NCBI GenBank assembly: GCA_012735275.1
Contig: JAAYHR010000026.1
Coordinates: 1 to 33,768, forward strand
DNA length: 33,768 nucleotides
Source of the DNA: Erysipelothrix sp.
Lineage (GTDB): Bacteria; Bacillota_I; Bacilli_A; Erysipelotrichales; Erysipelotrichaceae
Direction: 5' to 3'
Below, in pieces: positions 15,185 to 23,617 of the stretch (positions within the stretch are counted from its first letter, which is position 1; each line of letters opens with the position of its first letter). The position numbers were made by a program, and so were the translations under genes. The notes beneath the pieces are model-generated. The model was not told where the DNA came from and ran no database searches. It saw only the letters and a list, made by a program, of their open reading frames with translations.

Positions 15185-16012
15185 ATGAAATTTATATCTT
15201 GGAATATTGACTCGCTTAATGCGGCATTAACAGCTGAATCTGCACGTGCCCTATTATCAAGAGATGTATTAAAAACTATTATAGAACACGATCCTGATGT
15301 TATTGCTCTTCAGGAGACAAAGTTATCCGCAAATGGACCTACTAAAAAACATGTAGAAGTTTTAGAAGAAATGTTTCCAGACTACGATATCGTATGGAAC
15401 TCATCAGAAGAGCCAGCACGTAAGGGTTATGCTGGAACAATGTTCTTATATAAGAACCATTTAGACCCACTAGTTTCTTATCCAGAAATTGGTGCCCCGT
15501 CGACGATGGACTTAGAAGGACGTATCATTACTTTAGAGTTTGAAGACTTCTACTTAACACAAGTCTATACACCAAATGCTGGTGATGGCTTAAATCGTTT
15601 AGGTGATCGTCAAGCATGGGATATTCAATATGCTGAATACTTAAGTGAACTTGATAAAGATAAACATGTAATTGCTACTGGTGATTATAATGTTGCGCAT
15701 CATGAAATCGACCTAGCAAATCCAGCTGGTAATCGTAATTCCGCAGGATTTACTGATGAAGAGCGTCAAGGCTTTACTAACCTATTAGCCAAAGGCTTCA
15801 CTGATACTTTTAGACATCTACATAATGATATTGAAGGTGTTTATTCTTGGTGGGCACAAAGAGCTAAGACTTCTAAGATTAATAACTCTGGTTGGAGAAT
15901 TGATTATTGGTTAGTTTCTGATCGTATCGCAACTAAAGTCTTAAAATCAGAGATGATTGATTCTGGTCCAAGACAAGACCATACACCATTATTATTTGAA
16001 ATTGATTTATAA
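15185..16012 (+). CDS. exoA: Exodeoxyribonuclease III / AP endonuclease
   Basis: A 275-residue enzyme of the exonuclease III family (base-excision repair; cleaves at abasic sites, 3'-5' exonuclease). The ATG at 15185 has TGGAGG six bases upstream; an in-frame ATG at 15173 overlaps that site. Motifs run in order: FISWNIDSLNA, ALQETKLS (metal-binding Glu), GYAGTMFLYK, VYTPNAG, GDYNVAHHEIDLANP (catalytic Asp and Asn), EERQGFTNLL, SWWAQRAKTSKINN and GWRIDYWLVS. The final DHTPLL carries the catalytic His; the block is RQDHTPLL, where most homologs have GSDHCPV. It is monocistronic and converges on prs with a shared terminator. Confidence 0.95.
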   Translation: MKFISWNIDSLNAALTAESARALLSRDVLKTIIEHDPDVIALQETKLSANGPTKKHVEVLEEMFPDYDIVWNSSEEPARKGYAGTMFLYKNHLDPLVSYPEIGAPSTMDLEGRIITLEFEDFYLTQVYTPNAGDGLNRLGDRQAWDIQYAEYLSELDKDKHVIATGDYNVAHHEIDLANPAGNRNSAGFTDEERQGFTNLLAKGFTDTFRHLHNDIEGVYSWWAQRAKTSKINNSGWRIDYWLVSDRIATKVLKSEMIDSGPRQDHTPLLFEIDL

Positions 16013-16016
16013 GCAT

Positions 16017-16043
16017 AAAAAAAGTCCTTTACAGGACTTTTTT
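16017..16043. terminator. Bidirectional terminator between exoA and prs
   Basis: A run of seven A, then GTCCT-4-AGGAC and six T, gives U-tailed hairpins on both strands. It lies between two convergent genes ending at 16012 and 16051. Confidence 0.9.
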
Positions 16044-16050
16044 AGATTAA

Positions 16051-17022
16051 TTAGTCATTGAATAATGAGTAAATATTTGAAACTGGTGTTTTTTCATTAA
16101 TAGCTTGAATTGTTTTAGCTAGCATATTTGCTACTGAAATTTGCTTAATTTTTGCTACACCTTTTGCGGCTTCTGGTAATTTGATTGAATTAGAAACTAC
16201 TAATTCTTTTATTGATGAATTATTAATTCGATTAACTGCGTCACCTGATAATACACCGTGTGAACATGCAGCGTATACTGCTGTTGCGCCATGTTTGTAT
16301 AGCATATCAATACCAGCGACCATTGAACCACCTGTATCAATCATGTCATCGATAACGATAGCAGTTTTATTTGCTACATCACCAATTAGGTTGATTGCTT
16401 CAGCTTCATTTGGTTTTGAACGACGTTTGTCAATAATCGCAACTGTTGAATTTGGAATTGTATCAGCTAATTTACGGGCTCTTGTTGCTCCACCATGGTC
16501 TGGTGATACAACTACGATATCATTAGTGATTTCACCATTAGTTGCTTTTGATCTAAAGTATTGACCAAACATTGAAACTATTGATAAGTCATCCGTTGGT
16601 ATCTTGAAGAAACCTTGAATCTGTGGTGCATGTAAATCAATCGTAACCATACGATCTGCTCCTGCTGCTTCATATAAATCTGCCATTAATCTTGCAGAGA
16701 TTGGTTGACGAGCACGTGCTTTACGGTCCTGTCTTGCATAACCAAAGTATGGCATTACAACTGTAACTTCTTTCGCTGAAGCTCGTTTACAAGCATCTAG
16801 TGCAATTAATACTTCCATAACCGTTGAGCTTGTTGGAGCGTTTGTTGATTGAACAATGAATACATGTTTTCCACGAACTGATTCTTCCGGTTCAACAATA
16901 ATTTCTCCATCGGCAAAATGTTCTACTTTACATCTGCCTCGTCTTACTTTTAAGTGTTCACAAATTTCATCTGCTAATTCTACACTTGCTGATAAAGCAA
17001 ATACAATAATATCCTTTTCCAT
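16051..17022 (-). CDS. prs: Ribose-phosphate pyrophosphokinase
   Basis: PRPP synthetase, 323 residues: ribose-5-phosphate plus ATP gives PRPP and AMP, feeding purine, pyrimidine, histidine and NAD synthesis. Visible motifs: FADGEIIVEPEESVRGKHVF, the ATP loop FGYARQDRKARARQPISARL with the catalytic HAPQIQGFF segment, SPDHGGATRARKLA, and the PRPP loop VIDDMIDTGGS. Length and order are those of class I bacterial enzymes. It starts three bases after the glmU stop with an AGGGAT ribosome site, and is last in the mnmE-to-prs block; glmU-prs adjacency is the same as in Bacillus. Confidence 0.97.
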   Translation of the reverse strand: MEKDIIVFALSASVELADEICEHLKVRRGRCKVEHFADGEIIVEPEESVRGKHVFIVQSTNAPTSSTVMEVLIALDACKRASAKEVTVVMPYFGYARQDRKARARQPISARLMADLYEAAGADRMVTIDLHAPQIQGFFKIPTDDLSIVSMFGQYFRSKATNGEITNDIVVVSPDHGGATRARKLADTIPNSTVAIIDKRRSKPNEAEAINLIGDVANKTAIVIDDMIDTGGSMVAGIDMLYKHGATAVYAACSHGVLSGDAVNRINNSSIKELVVSNSIKLPEAAKGVAKIKQISVANMLAKTIQAINEKTPVSNIYSLFND

Positions 17023-17025
17023 TAA

Positions 17026-18375
17026 CTAATTATCCCTTTCTAGATATAACTTACCTTTTCCATTCTTAATCTCAGCACGGCTTCTTCCAATAATCATATC
17101 GCCATCTTCAACTGTACCACTCACAACTGAACCAGCTGCCACAACAACTTGATTACCTATATCCATTGGAGCAATCAATGTTGATGAACTTCCGATAAAA
17201 CTATCATCGCCTATATTAGTCGTTGATTTTGACTTACCATTATAGTTTGCAGTCACAACTCCCCAACCAATATTACAACGATTTCCGACATTTGTATTTC
17301 CTAGGTATACGTTATGCGCTAATGCATTGTTATCCTGTAGTGTTACTTGCTTAAGTTCTACTGATGTACCAATACGGTTCTTATTTCCGATTACTACATA
17401 TTCTCTTAAGTTTGCCCAAGGGCCAAAGTTATTATGATCTTTTACAATACTCTTAATAATTCGCGATTGCTCGATTGTATTCGCAACTCCAATTTCACTA
17501 TCCTTAATGAAATTCCCGAAGTTAAGGGTATTGTATCTGCCGATTTTTGTTTTTCCAACAATAATATTATTTTGATATATTACGGTATCATATCCGATTT
17601 CAACATCACTACCGATGACGACGCTATCGCCATCATATATTGTAACACCATTATCAAGCCAATGGCTAACAATTCGATTTCTTTCCCAGTTTGTCGCTAA
17701 AACTAAGTCCTGCCGAGTGTAAATTGGTAGTGCTTCTAAGTAATCTTCAATCTTATATGGTAAAACATGGTGTCCATCAGCTTTAAATAATGGAACCAAA
17801 GCAAATGGATTAACTTCTTGTTTAGCATCTTCAACTTGCTTTAAATATTTATATAAAAGTTTATTATCAAATGCAAAGACATCTAATGCAACTTCCTTAA
17901 CTTGTTTCTGATCGGTATTAGCTTCGCGATAATCTACTAGTGATCTAACAGTGTCAATTGGATTTCTTAAGACAATTGCTTGATCCTTATTAATACGGGT
18001 ATCTGAAGTTAGCATTACCATTGGAAACTCAGCGACCTTTTCAATCATTGCTTGATAAGTTGCTTGGGTAATATTTGGAACATTACCATAAGTAAGTATC
18101 GTTACCCCTTCTTTATCTTCAATTAATTCAGCAAGTTTCTTAAAATCAACAATATCATTATTTGTAAATAAATACTCACAATTATTTGGGAGTGTTTCTT
18201 TTACTTTCTTGTTGGCTTTATCAATTACTGCAGTGATTGCATCAAAATTCATTATTGAAAAGTTATCCACTTGTTTATTTATCATTGGCTTATCAATTAT
18301 TTCATGGAAAATTGATGGAATATTTGACTTTAACCCTTCAATATTTTTATTCGCTATTATTATTACTTTTTTCAT
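17026..18375 (-). CDS. glmU: GlmU-family protein with intact acetyltransferase and degenerate uridylyltransferase domain
   Basis: A 449-residue protein with GlmU length and layout. The start at 18375 is chosen because AAGG sits six bases upstream; an ATG at 18381 touches it. The C-terminal left-handed beta-helix (about 252-435) keeps the residues needed for GlcN-1-P acetylation by position: R324, K342, H354 and Y357 (LAHNVYLG), N368 (NIGWG), N377 and K383 (ANYNG...K). The N-terminal half (1-230) aligns in spacing with the uridylyltransferase domain (GLKSNIPSIFHEIIDKPMI) but lacks its catalytic features: LAAGxGTRM reads IIANKNIEGLK, the metal Asp of GDxP is Asn98 (YGNVP), QxxGTAHA is absent, and the late Asn/Asp metal ligand (GVND) is replaced by IYTR. 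It probably makes GlcNAc-1-P only. It overlaps ispE by 29 bases. Confidence 0.9.
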   Translation of the reverse strand: MKKVIIIANKNIEGLKSNIPSIFHEIIDKPMINKQVDNFSIMNFDAITAVIDKANKKVKETLPNNCEYLFTNNDIVDFKKLAELIEDKEGVTILTYGNVPNITQATYQAMIEKVAEFPMVMLTSDTRINKDQAIVLRNPIDTVRSLVDYREANTDQKQVKEVALDVFAFDNKLLYKYLKQVEDAKQEVNPFALVPLFKADGHHVLPYKIEDYLEALPIYTRQDLVLATNWERNRIVSHWLDNGVTIYDGDSVVIGSDVEIGYDTVIYQNNIIVGKTKIGRYNTLNFGNFIKDSEIGVANTIEQSRIIKSIVKDHNNFGPWANLREYVVIGNKNRIGTSVELKQVTLQDNNALAHNVYLGNTNVGNRCNIGWGVVTANYNGKSKSTTNIGDDSFIGSSSTLIAPMDIGNQVVVAAGSVVSGTVEDGDMIIGRSRAEIKNGKGKLYLERDN

Positions 18376-19255
18376 AGGCATCCTTCTTTCTTGTTATGTG
18401 CTCAGACATACTAACATCTTTTATTACTTTTGCTTTTTTAACAAATGAGTATTTATCAAAAAAGTGACTAACAGCTCGATTTACCAAATCTTCATCCTGG
18501 CTAATGCCAAAAACGGTTGATCCCGCACCTGTCATAATTGCATTATCAAAACCAAATTCAATTAATTCTTTTTTAATACGTTTTATTTCTGGTGAAATAC
18601 TCGCTGCGACTTCTTCCAGGGCATTCCCCATGTTATCCACTAACATTTGATAGTTGTTAGTTTCAAGAGCTTCAATAACCTTCGCTGAGTCGAACTCTTT
18701 TAAGGTTTTTGATTTAATTCTTTTAAAAACCATTGGGGTTGATAAACCTTTCTTAGGTTTAACAATAAAAATATGAAAATCTAAATTAACTTTAACTGGA
18801 TTGATAATATTTCCAATTCCTTCAACATGGGCCGGCTTTCCATACATTGTAAATGGAGCATCCGTTTCAACTAAATCAGCAAACTCTAATAACTTATCAT
18901 CAGACATATCTAATTCTAGATAGTCATTAAGCATTTTTATTACTGTTGCAGCGTTAGCTGAACCACCCCCCATACCTGAGCGTGTTGGAATATTCTTAAC
19001 AACCTTTATATCAAAGTTCTCTTTAAAGTGATATTCATTTCTTAATATATTAATCGCTTTTATAACTGAGTTTCTCTTGTCGACTGGCAAATAATTCTTA
19101 TCAGTAGTCATTTCCATTGTATCATTTTCTGATATTTCGACAGTATCAAAGAGTGAGATTGGAACCATAACCATATCCTGGTTGTGATAACCATCATCAC
19201 GGCGATTAACAATATTGAGACATAGATTCATTTTAGCATAAGATTTTCGTTTCAT
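18347..19255 (-). CDS. ispE: 4-diphosphocytidyl-2-C-methyl-D-erythritol kinase
   Basis: IspE, a GHMP kinase of the MEP isoprenoid pathway; it phosphorylates CDP-methylerythritol. The protein has 302 residues from the ATG at 19255, with GGAG six bases upstream; an adjacent ATG at 19258 and an open frame to 19285 are less likely. Motifs: SYAKMNLCLNIVNRRDDGYH, the ATP loop IPTRSGMGGGSANAA (89-103; the usual GLAGGSSDAA in variant form), VETDAPF (D132 as the catalytic Asp), and the C-terminal MTGAGSTVFGI. It begins inside rsmA (overlap 23 bases) and runs into glmU, so translation is likely coupled. Unlike Bacillus, no purR, yabJ or spoVG lies between ispE and glmU. Confidence 0.95.
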   Translation of the reverse strand: MKRKSYAKMNLCLNIVNRRDDGYHNQDMVMVPISLFDTVEISENDTMEMTTDKNYLPVDKRNSVIKAINILRNEYHFKENFDIKVVKNIPTRSGMGGGSANAATVIKMLNDYLELDMSDDKLLEFADLVETDAPFTMYGKPAHVEGIGNIINPVKVNLDFHIFIVKPKKGLSTPMVFKRIKSKTLKEFDSAKVIEALETNNYQMLVDNMGNALEEVAASISPEIKRIKKELIEFGFDNAIMTGAGSTVFGISQDEDLVNRAVSHFFDKYSFVKKAKVIKDVSMSEHITRKKDAYEKSNNNSE

Positions 19256-20090
19256 CATACACTCCATATAGTCTAATATAATCATTAATATCCAGCTGGG
19301 CTGGTCGGCTATTCAGTGGGATTTTCGCACTTTCTAATAGGCTAGTTGTAAACTCATTTGAAAACTCAGTTCTAAGATTATTGAAGAGAGTTTTTCTTTT
19401 CTGTGTGAAGCACAGTTGTACAAATTTAATATAATCAGCTTTATCCTCAATCTTAGTATCCTTACGGACTAACTTAACGATAGCTGATGTTATATTTGGT
19501 TTTGGTAAAAATACATTCTTAGAAACATTGAAACTTAGATTACACTTGTAAAATGTTTTCGCAATAACTGTAACTGGACGATAATCCTTAGTGTTATGAG
19601 CAGATACTAAACGTTGACCAAACTCAGCTTGGACCATGATCATAACTTGATCAAATGGATCATCTAGTGCAAAGACTGATAAGAGGATATCTGATGTAAT
19701 ATAGTAAGGAAGATTCGCTACTAGATAAACATCTTTATACTCTTTTCTTAAATCAGTGACTAATTTTTGTAAATCCACTTTTAAAATATCTTCATGAATA
19801 ATTTCAAAGTTTTCTTTATCTTTAAAATTATCTTCCATTACTTCAACCATATTCTTATCTATTTCGATTGCGATAACCTTTTTCGATATCGTTAAAAGTT
19901 TTTCAGTTAAAGCACCAAGTCCAGGTCCCACTTCAACGATGACACAATCATCACTTTTATCGACATGATCAATAATCTTATCAATTACTTTTAAGTCAAC
20001 TAAAAAGTTTTGTCCTAAGGAAATTTTAGCTGACAGTTTATATTTATCTAATATTGCTTTTGTTGTTTGTAAACTACCGATATTCTCCAT
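19233..20090 (-). CDS. rsmA: 16S rRNA (adenine1518/1519-N6) dimethyltransferase
   Basis: RsmA/KsgA, 285 residues, dimethylates two adjacent adenines near the 3' end of 16S rRNA late in 30S assembly. Visible: SLGQNFLVD (24-32), the SAM-binding EVGPGLGALTE (53-63), the acidic EIDKN ribose-binding block, and catalytic NLPYYIT (126-132). The C-terminal domain has FLPKPNITSAIVKL and FTQKRKTLFNNL. The ATG at 20090 follows a GGAGG, and the gene overlaps rnmV by 17 bases, keeping the rnmV-ksgA pair seen in Bacillus. Confidence 0.97.
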   Translation of the reverse strand: MENIGSLQTTKAILDKYKLSAKISLGQNFLVDLKVIDKIIDHVDKSDDCVIVEVGPGLGALTEKLLTISKKVIAIEIDKNMVEVMEDNFKDKENFEIIHEDILKVDLQKLVTDLRKEYKDVYLVANLPYYITSDILLSVFALDDPFDQVMIMVQAEFGQRLVSAHNTKDYRPVTVIAKTFYKCNLSFNVSKNVFLPKPNITSAIVKLVRKDTKIEDKADYIKFVQLCFTQKRKTLFNNLRTEFSNEFTTSLLESAKIPLNSRPAQLDINDYIRLYGVYDETKILC

Positions 20091-20619
20091 TAATTTCCTC
20101 CATTATTTTCTTTAATTTATTTCCATCTATATTTAACATGATTAAACGTTTATAGAGTGTTTTAGCATTAGCATAAGTTATATCTAATTTATCACATAAC
20201 TTTGCTCTTAATTCACGACTATTTGAAAAACCATTTAATTGATTATCAATTAAATCTTGAAATGTTAAATCAACCACTTTATCGCCTGTAGAAATATAAT
20301 TTTCTAAGGCTTTTTTAATACTTTCGATACTGGCATTTTCAATTCCAATATCACCATTTAAGCGCGCATCATTTCTTTTAATAAATGCATGTTCGGCACT
20401 TGGAATTTGCTCAGCGATTAATGAGCGAATACGTTCCCCAGGACCATCTGGATCAGTTAAGATAATAATCCCCTTTTCACTATGGACTTTCTTTAGCATT
20501 CTCATTAAATCTTTTGATAAACCGGAGCCTGATGTTGATATTACAAAAGCATCGACTGCCCGCTTAACTGCTAAAATATCATTTTTTCCTTCGACCACAA
20601 TTACTTTAGAAATTTTCAT
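20074..20619 (-). CDS. rnmV: Ribonuclease M5
   Basis: RNase M5 matures 5S rRNA precursors in Firmicutes. The 181-residue protein has an N-terminal TOPRIM domain with VVEGKND (8-14, catalytic Glu), STSGSGLS and LTDPDGPGERIR (54-65, DxD metal site), followed by the C-terminal domain with a helix-rich tail. Length is normal. It heads the rnmV-rsmA-ispE-glmU-prs series and has a promoter at 20640-20667. Confidence 0.95.
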   Translation of the reverse strand: MKISKVIVVEGKNDILAVKRAVDAFVISTSGSGLSKDLMRMLKKVHSEKGIIILTDPDGPGERIRSLIAEQIPSAEHAFIKRNDARLNGDIGIENASIESIKKALENYISTGDKVVDLTFQDLIDNQLNGFSNSRELRAKLCDKLDITYANAKTLYKRLIMLNIDGNKLKKIMEEINGEYR

Positions 20620-20639
20620 TCTTACCTTCTTTCTTCTAT

Positions 20640-20667
20640 ATTATACACTAATTTGATTTATTGATAA
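20640..20667 (-). promoter_or_regulatory. rnmV promoter
   Basis: The minus strand has TTATCA, a 16-base spacer, and TATAAT, ending about 20 bases before the rnmV start. It overlaps the plus-strand promoter of the flavoprotein gene. Confidence 0.6.
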
Positions 20668-20681
20668 TTAACTAATATTAT
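20653..20681 (+). promoter_or_regulatory. Promoter of the HI0933-family flavoprotein gene
   Basis: TTGATT, a 17-base spacer and TATTAT. The hexamers interleave with the divergent rnmV promoter, so the two may compete for polymerase. Confidence 0.6.
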
Positions 20682-20706
20682 ATTAGGGAAAGAATGGTGT
20701 GATACT

Positions 20707-21942
20707 ATGAAAATTTTAGTTGTTGGAGCCGGTCCGGCGGGAATGATGGCAGCAATCCATGCAATAAATAATGACAATCAGGTAACAATAATTGAAGCTA
20801 ATGGTAGCTTAGGAAAGAAGTTACTTCTGACCGGAAATGGACGCTGTAATATCGCTAATAACAAGCCCAATTATCAACTGATTAAAATCCTGCATAATGG
20901 GAAATTTATGACTAAGATTTTAAATAATTTTGATATAAATTTTATCCACGAATTCTATGCAAATAAAGGGCTAGATTTAGTCGAAGAAGTAGATAATAAA
21001 CTCTACCCAATTACCCAAAAGTCAGCTAGTGTTTTAGATGTATTTAAAGACTATTTAAATGAACTAAATATAACTGTACGCTACAATAGTCGCTTAGACA
21101 ATTTTAAGCTGGAAAATGGTAAAATAACTAGCCTAATTATTAATGGTAAGACTGAATATTATGATCATATAATATTTGCTAGTGGTGGATTGTCTTTTCC
21201 AAATATCGGCAGTGATGGGCATATTCATAATTTATTAAAGGCAAATAATATTAAATATTCAGATAATTATCCGGTTGAGGCACCACTATTTTCTAATGAT
21301 AAAATTGTTAAAGACAAAGAACTTTTAGGACTTTCCTTTAAAGATGTAAAACTTAGCCTCTATTCTAGTCAATCAGCTAAAATTATCGATTCCATAAGAA
21401 ACGACCTTATTTTCACGCATAAGGGACTTTCAGGTCCCGGGGCCCTTATACTTTCTGAAACTGTTTATAAGCTTATAGAGCAAAATAAAAGCCCATACCT
21501 GGCTATTTGCTTCCTAAATGATCTAAAACAAAGCAAATTAGCGGAAATTATCGCTAATTCTGACCAATCAATTAGAAATGTCCTTTATGACTATCTTCCA
21601 AAAAGATTAGTCAATTATATGCTAAATATTAATAATATCGATCCACATACACACACTAAGCAAGTATCTAATCTGAATAAGGAAAAATTATATGAAGCAA
21701 TCTATCGTTTTAAGATCCAGATAGATCAAGTGGCACCTCTCAAGCAAGCCTTTATTACGGGTGGTGGAATTAGCTTAGATGAACTATCTGATGAAAGCTT
21801 AGTATTGCATAAAATAACTAACCTTTCTCTTTGTGGTGAGATGTTAGATATTCATGGACCAATTGGTGGTTATAATTTACTAATTGCGCAAGTGACTGGT
21901 GCCTTTGCAGGATCTTATGTTAAGACATTAAAAAAGGACTGA
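20707..21942 (+). CDS. NAD(P)/FAD-dependent oxidoreductase, HI0933/BaiN family
   Basis: A 411-residue flavoprotein. The start KILVVGAGPAGMMAAIHA binds FAD (GxGxxG), then IIEANGSLGKKLLLTGNGRC, with the family's GNGRCN block. Further signatures: FASGGLSFPNIGSDG, GLSFKDVKL, FTHKGLSGPGAL, the GGGISLDEL block and LCGEMLDIHGPIGGYNL, which completes the FAD site. These proteins are widespread; BaiN in gut clostridia is proposed to act on bile acids, but most homologs have no assigned substrate, and none should be inferred here. The gene stands alone on the plus strand inside the minus-strand block, and its TGA stop lies inside the terminator hairpin of the opposing 3D gene. Confidence 0.9.
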   Translation: MKILVVGAGPAGMMAAIHAINNDNQVTIIEANGSLGKKLLLTGNGRCNIANNKPNYQLIKILHNGKFMTKILNNFDINFIHEFYANKGLDLVEEVDNKLYPITQKSASVLDVFKDYLNELNITVRYNSRLDNFKLENGKITSLIINGKTEYYDHIIFASGGLSFPNIGSDGHIHNLLKANNIKYSDNYPVEAPLFSNDKIVKDKELLGLSFKDVKLSLYSSQSAKIIDSIRNDLIFTHKGLSGPGALILSETVYKLIEQNKSPYLAICFLNDLKQSKLAEIIANSDQSIRNVLYDYLPKRLVNYMLNINNIDPHTHTKQVSNLNKEKLYEAIYRFKIQIDQVAPLKQAFITGGGISLDELSDESLVLHKITNLSLCGEMLDIHGPIGGYNLLIAQVTGAFAGSYVKTLKKD

Positions 21943-21954
21943 TATTTCAGTCCT
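21930..21954 (-). terminator. Terminator of the 3D lipoprotein gene, containing stop codons of both convergent genes
   Basis: AGGACTGA (21935-21942) pairs with TCAGTCCT (21947-21954), loop of four. On the minus strand six T follow. The plus strand lacks a U-run after the stem, so the hairpin serves the minus gene better. The stops of both genes (TGA at 21940-21942, TAG at 21953-21955) lie in or touch its arms. Confidence 0.75.
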
Positions 21955-22792
21955 ACTTACATCCATTATTTCTAACATATGTTTTAAAACCAACAATTTC
22001 AACTTTCGTTGTTCCAGCACTTGGGCTTCCACTTTGGGAAATAGCTCCAAGATTTTTTTCACTACCGGCGAATAAGTCGATATCACTGCCAGAAACACCA
22101 CGGTTTCCAACTATCGCTAAAAAGGGTTGTCCTTTTGTTATCCCGCCACCGGAAAATTGGTGATTTGATATTTCTACTACTGTACACATTGGTATGGCAT
22201 TAGATGTTGCGATAACATGCATACCGCCATATGTTAATCCATTTTTCCATGATCCATCAAATTGTCTGATTTTATTGCCCGAGAATTTAATTCCCGATGC
22301 TGATCCGGAAAAATCATCACTAGTAACTGAACAGCCATCACAGTCGTAACCATATCTTGTTACACGACGTGGATTCCACACAGCGCCAACCTTTGCTGTT
22401 TGTCCATATTGGAATACTGTAGGCTCAGCCTCAGTATATACTTCCGTTCCAGGTACTCTTACTGATGAGACGACTTCATTAAACTGATTGTAGGTTTTTA
22501 ATAAGGTAACTTTAGATCTAGCGTCCGTTGCGTCACTGACTTTTGCTGCCATCCAAGGGTAACCTTGACCATTTGATTCTCTATATTCTATTTTATTTTG
22601 TTTTGTTCCTATTATTGGTTCTTCTACAGTTATATACTCTTGCGTATAGTTTGCTTGCTTTATAACTTGATCCTTAGTTTGATCATCAGCTAAGACTTGT
22701 AGAACAATATTTTCACTATCTTCATTAAAAACACATCCACTTAGAACTAATAATAATGAAAGTAATAAAATTACTCTCCTCTTTGCTATCAT
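21953..22792 (-). CDS. 3D-domain lipoprotein (YabE-like position), secreted
   Basis: A 279-residue predicted lipoprotein: a basic start, a hydrophobic core and a lipobox VLSGC with Cys20. Residues about 48-130 look like a G5-type or related beta domain. Residues about 140-245 form the 3D/double-psi barrel module: GYDCDGCSV, GIKFSGNKI, GMHVIATSNAIPMCTVVEI, GQPFLAIV and GSDIDLFAGS. The 3D domain is named for three Asp; the usual DTGG/DRGG element reads GNRGVSG here, so one Asp is Asn230, while the IDLF Asp is kept. Related proteins act on peptidoglycan, either as lytic enzymes or as binding factors. The location, between tatD and rnmV, equals that of Bacillus yabE. An AAGGAG site precedes the ATG at 22792. 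Confidence 0.82.
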   Translation of the reverse strand: MIAKRRVILLLSLLLVLSGCVFNEDSENIVLQVLADDQTKDQVIKQANYTQEYITVEEPIIGTKQNKIEYRESNGQGYPWMAAKVSDATDARSKVTLLKTYNQFNEVVSSVRVPGTEVYTEAEPTVFQYGQTAKVGAVWNPRRVTRYGYDCDGCSVTSDDFSGSASGIKFSGNKIRQFDGSWKNGLTYGGMHVIATSNAIPMCTVVEISNHQFSGGGITKGQPFLAIVGNRGVSGSDIDLFAGSEKNLGAISQSGSPSAGTTKVEIVGFKTYVRNNGCK

Positions 22793-22819
22793 TTTTTTCT
22801 CTCCTTTTTGGACTGTTAA

Positions 22820-22848
22820 ATAATAGCATAGTGTAAGTCACACTACAA
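22820..22848 (-). promoter_or_regulatory. Promoter of the 3D lipoprotein gene
   Basis: The minus strand has TTGTAG, a 17-base spacer, and TGCTATTAT (extended -10). The -35 overlaps the tatD stop codon. TAGTGT and ACACTA form a small inverted repeat at 22829-22845, within the spacer and -35. Confidence 0.55.
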
Positions 22849-23616
22849 TAATTTGAATAAGGACTTGTAATTTGAAAGAATTTGTGATTGTAATGTGAAA
22901 ATATCCATTTCCTTAATTTCCGCTAATTTCTCACCAACATACTTAACATACATCGGCTCATTAGTTTTTCCGCGAAAAGGATGCGGAGTCAGGTATGGTC
23001 CATCAGTTTCTATAAGGATCTTATCAAGTGGAATACTTTGTGCTACCTCAACGATTTTATTAGCATTTTTGAAAGTTAATATACCGCCAAAAGAGATCAA
23101 AAACCCTTTGTTTATAAAGGCTTTTGCCATTTCTAGGCTTCCGCTATAGCAGTGCATCACTCCACGTACCTGCATGTCATAACTAGCAATGATATCAAAA
23201 ACATCTTGCGTAGCTTCGCGCATATGGATATTGACTGCTAAGTCATATTTGATAGCGAGTTCAATCTGGCGACGAAAGACGTCGATTTGGATCTTTTCAT
23301 GGGTTTTATCCCAATAATAGTCGAGTCCAATTTCGCCAATTGCGGCAATTTCACCACTTTTTATAAATTCTTCCATTTTTTGGAAATCATTTTCAGTAGC
23401 TAAATGTGCGTCTACAGGATGAAAACCAGCCGCAATATCAATCATTTTATACTTCTTTTTGAGTCTAATTGCTAGCTCTATTTCGCTAATCGTCATGGCA
23501 ATTACCATAATTCTAACGATATTATTAGCTTTAGCCCGTTCAATTACATCATCAATCTGTAGAAGTAGACTATCATCCATCAGATGAACGTGTGAATCTA
23601 ACCATCCAATTGACAT
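22843..23616 (-). CDS. tatD: TatD family metal-dependent hydrolase
   Basis: A TatD/YcfH-type amidohydrolase-fold DNase of 257 residues. Metal-binding residues are seen in DSHVHL (HxH), GEIGLDYYW (Glu), NIHMREA (His), HCYSGS (His) and IETDGPYLTP (Asp). Length and order match YabD of Bacillus. It starts one base after the mnmE stop, so the two are probably co-transcribed. In Bacillus, yabD lies next to metS, not mnmE, so the upstream partner differs here. Biochemical function in vivo is not settled for this subgroup. Confidence 0.94.
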   Translation of the reverse strand: MSIGWLDSHVHLMDDSLLLQIDDVIERAKANNIVRIMVIAMTISEIELAIRLKKKYKMIDIAAGFHPVDAHLATENDFQKMEEFIKSGEIAAIGEIGLDYYWDKTHEKIQIDVFRRQIELAIKYDLAVNIHMREATQDVFDIIASYDMQVRGVMHCYSGSLEMAKAFINKGFLISFGGILTFKNANKIVEVAQSIPLDKILIETDGPYLTPHPFRGKTNEPMYVKYVGEKLAEIKEMDIFTLQSQILSNYKSLFKLL

Positions 23617-23617
23617 A

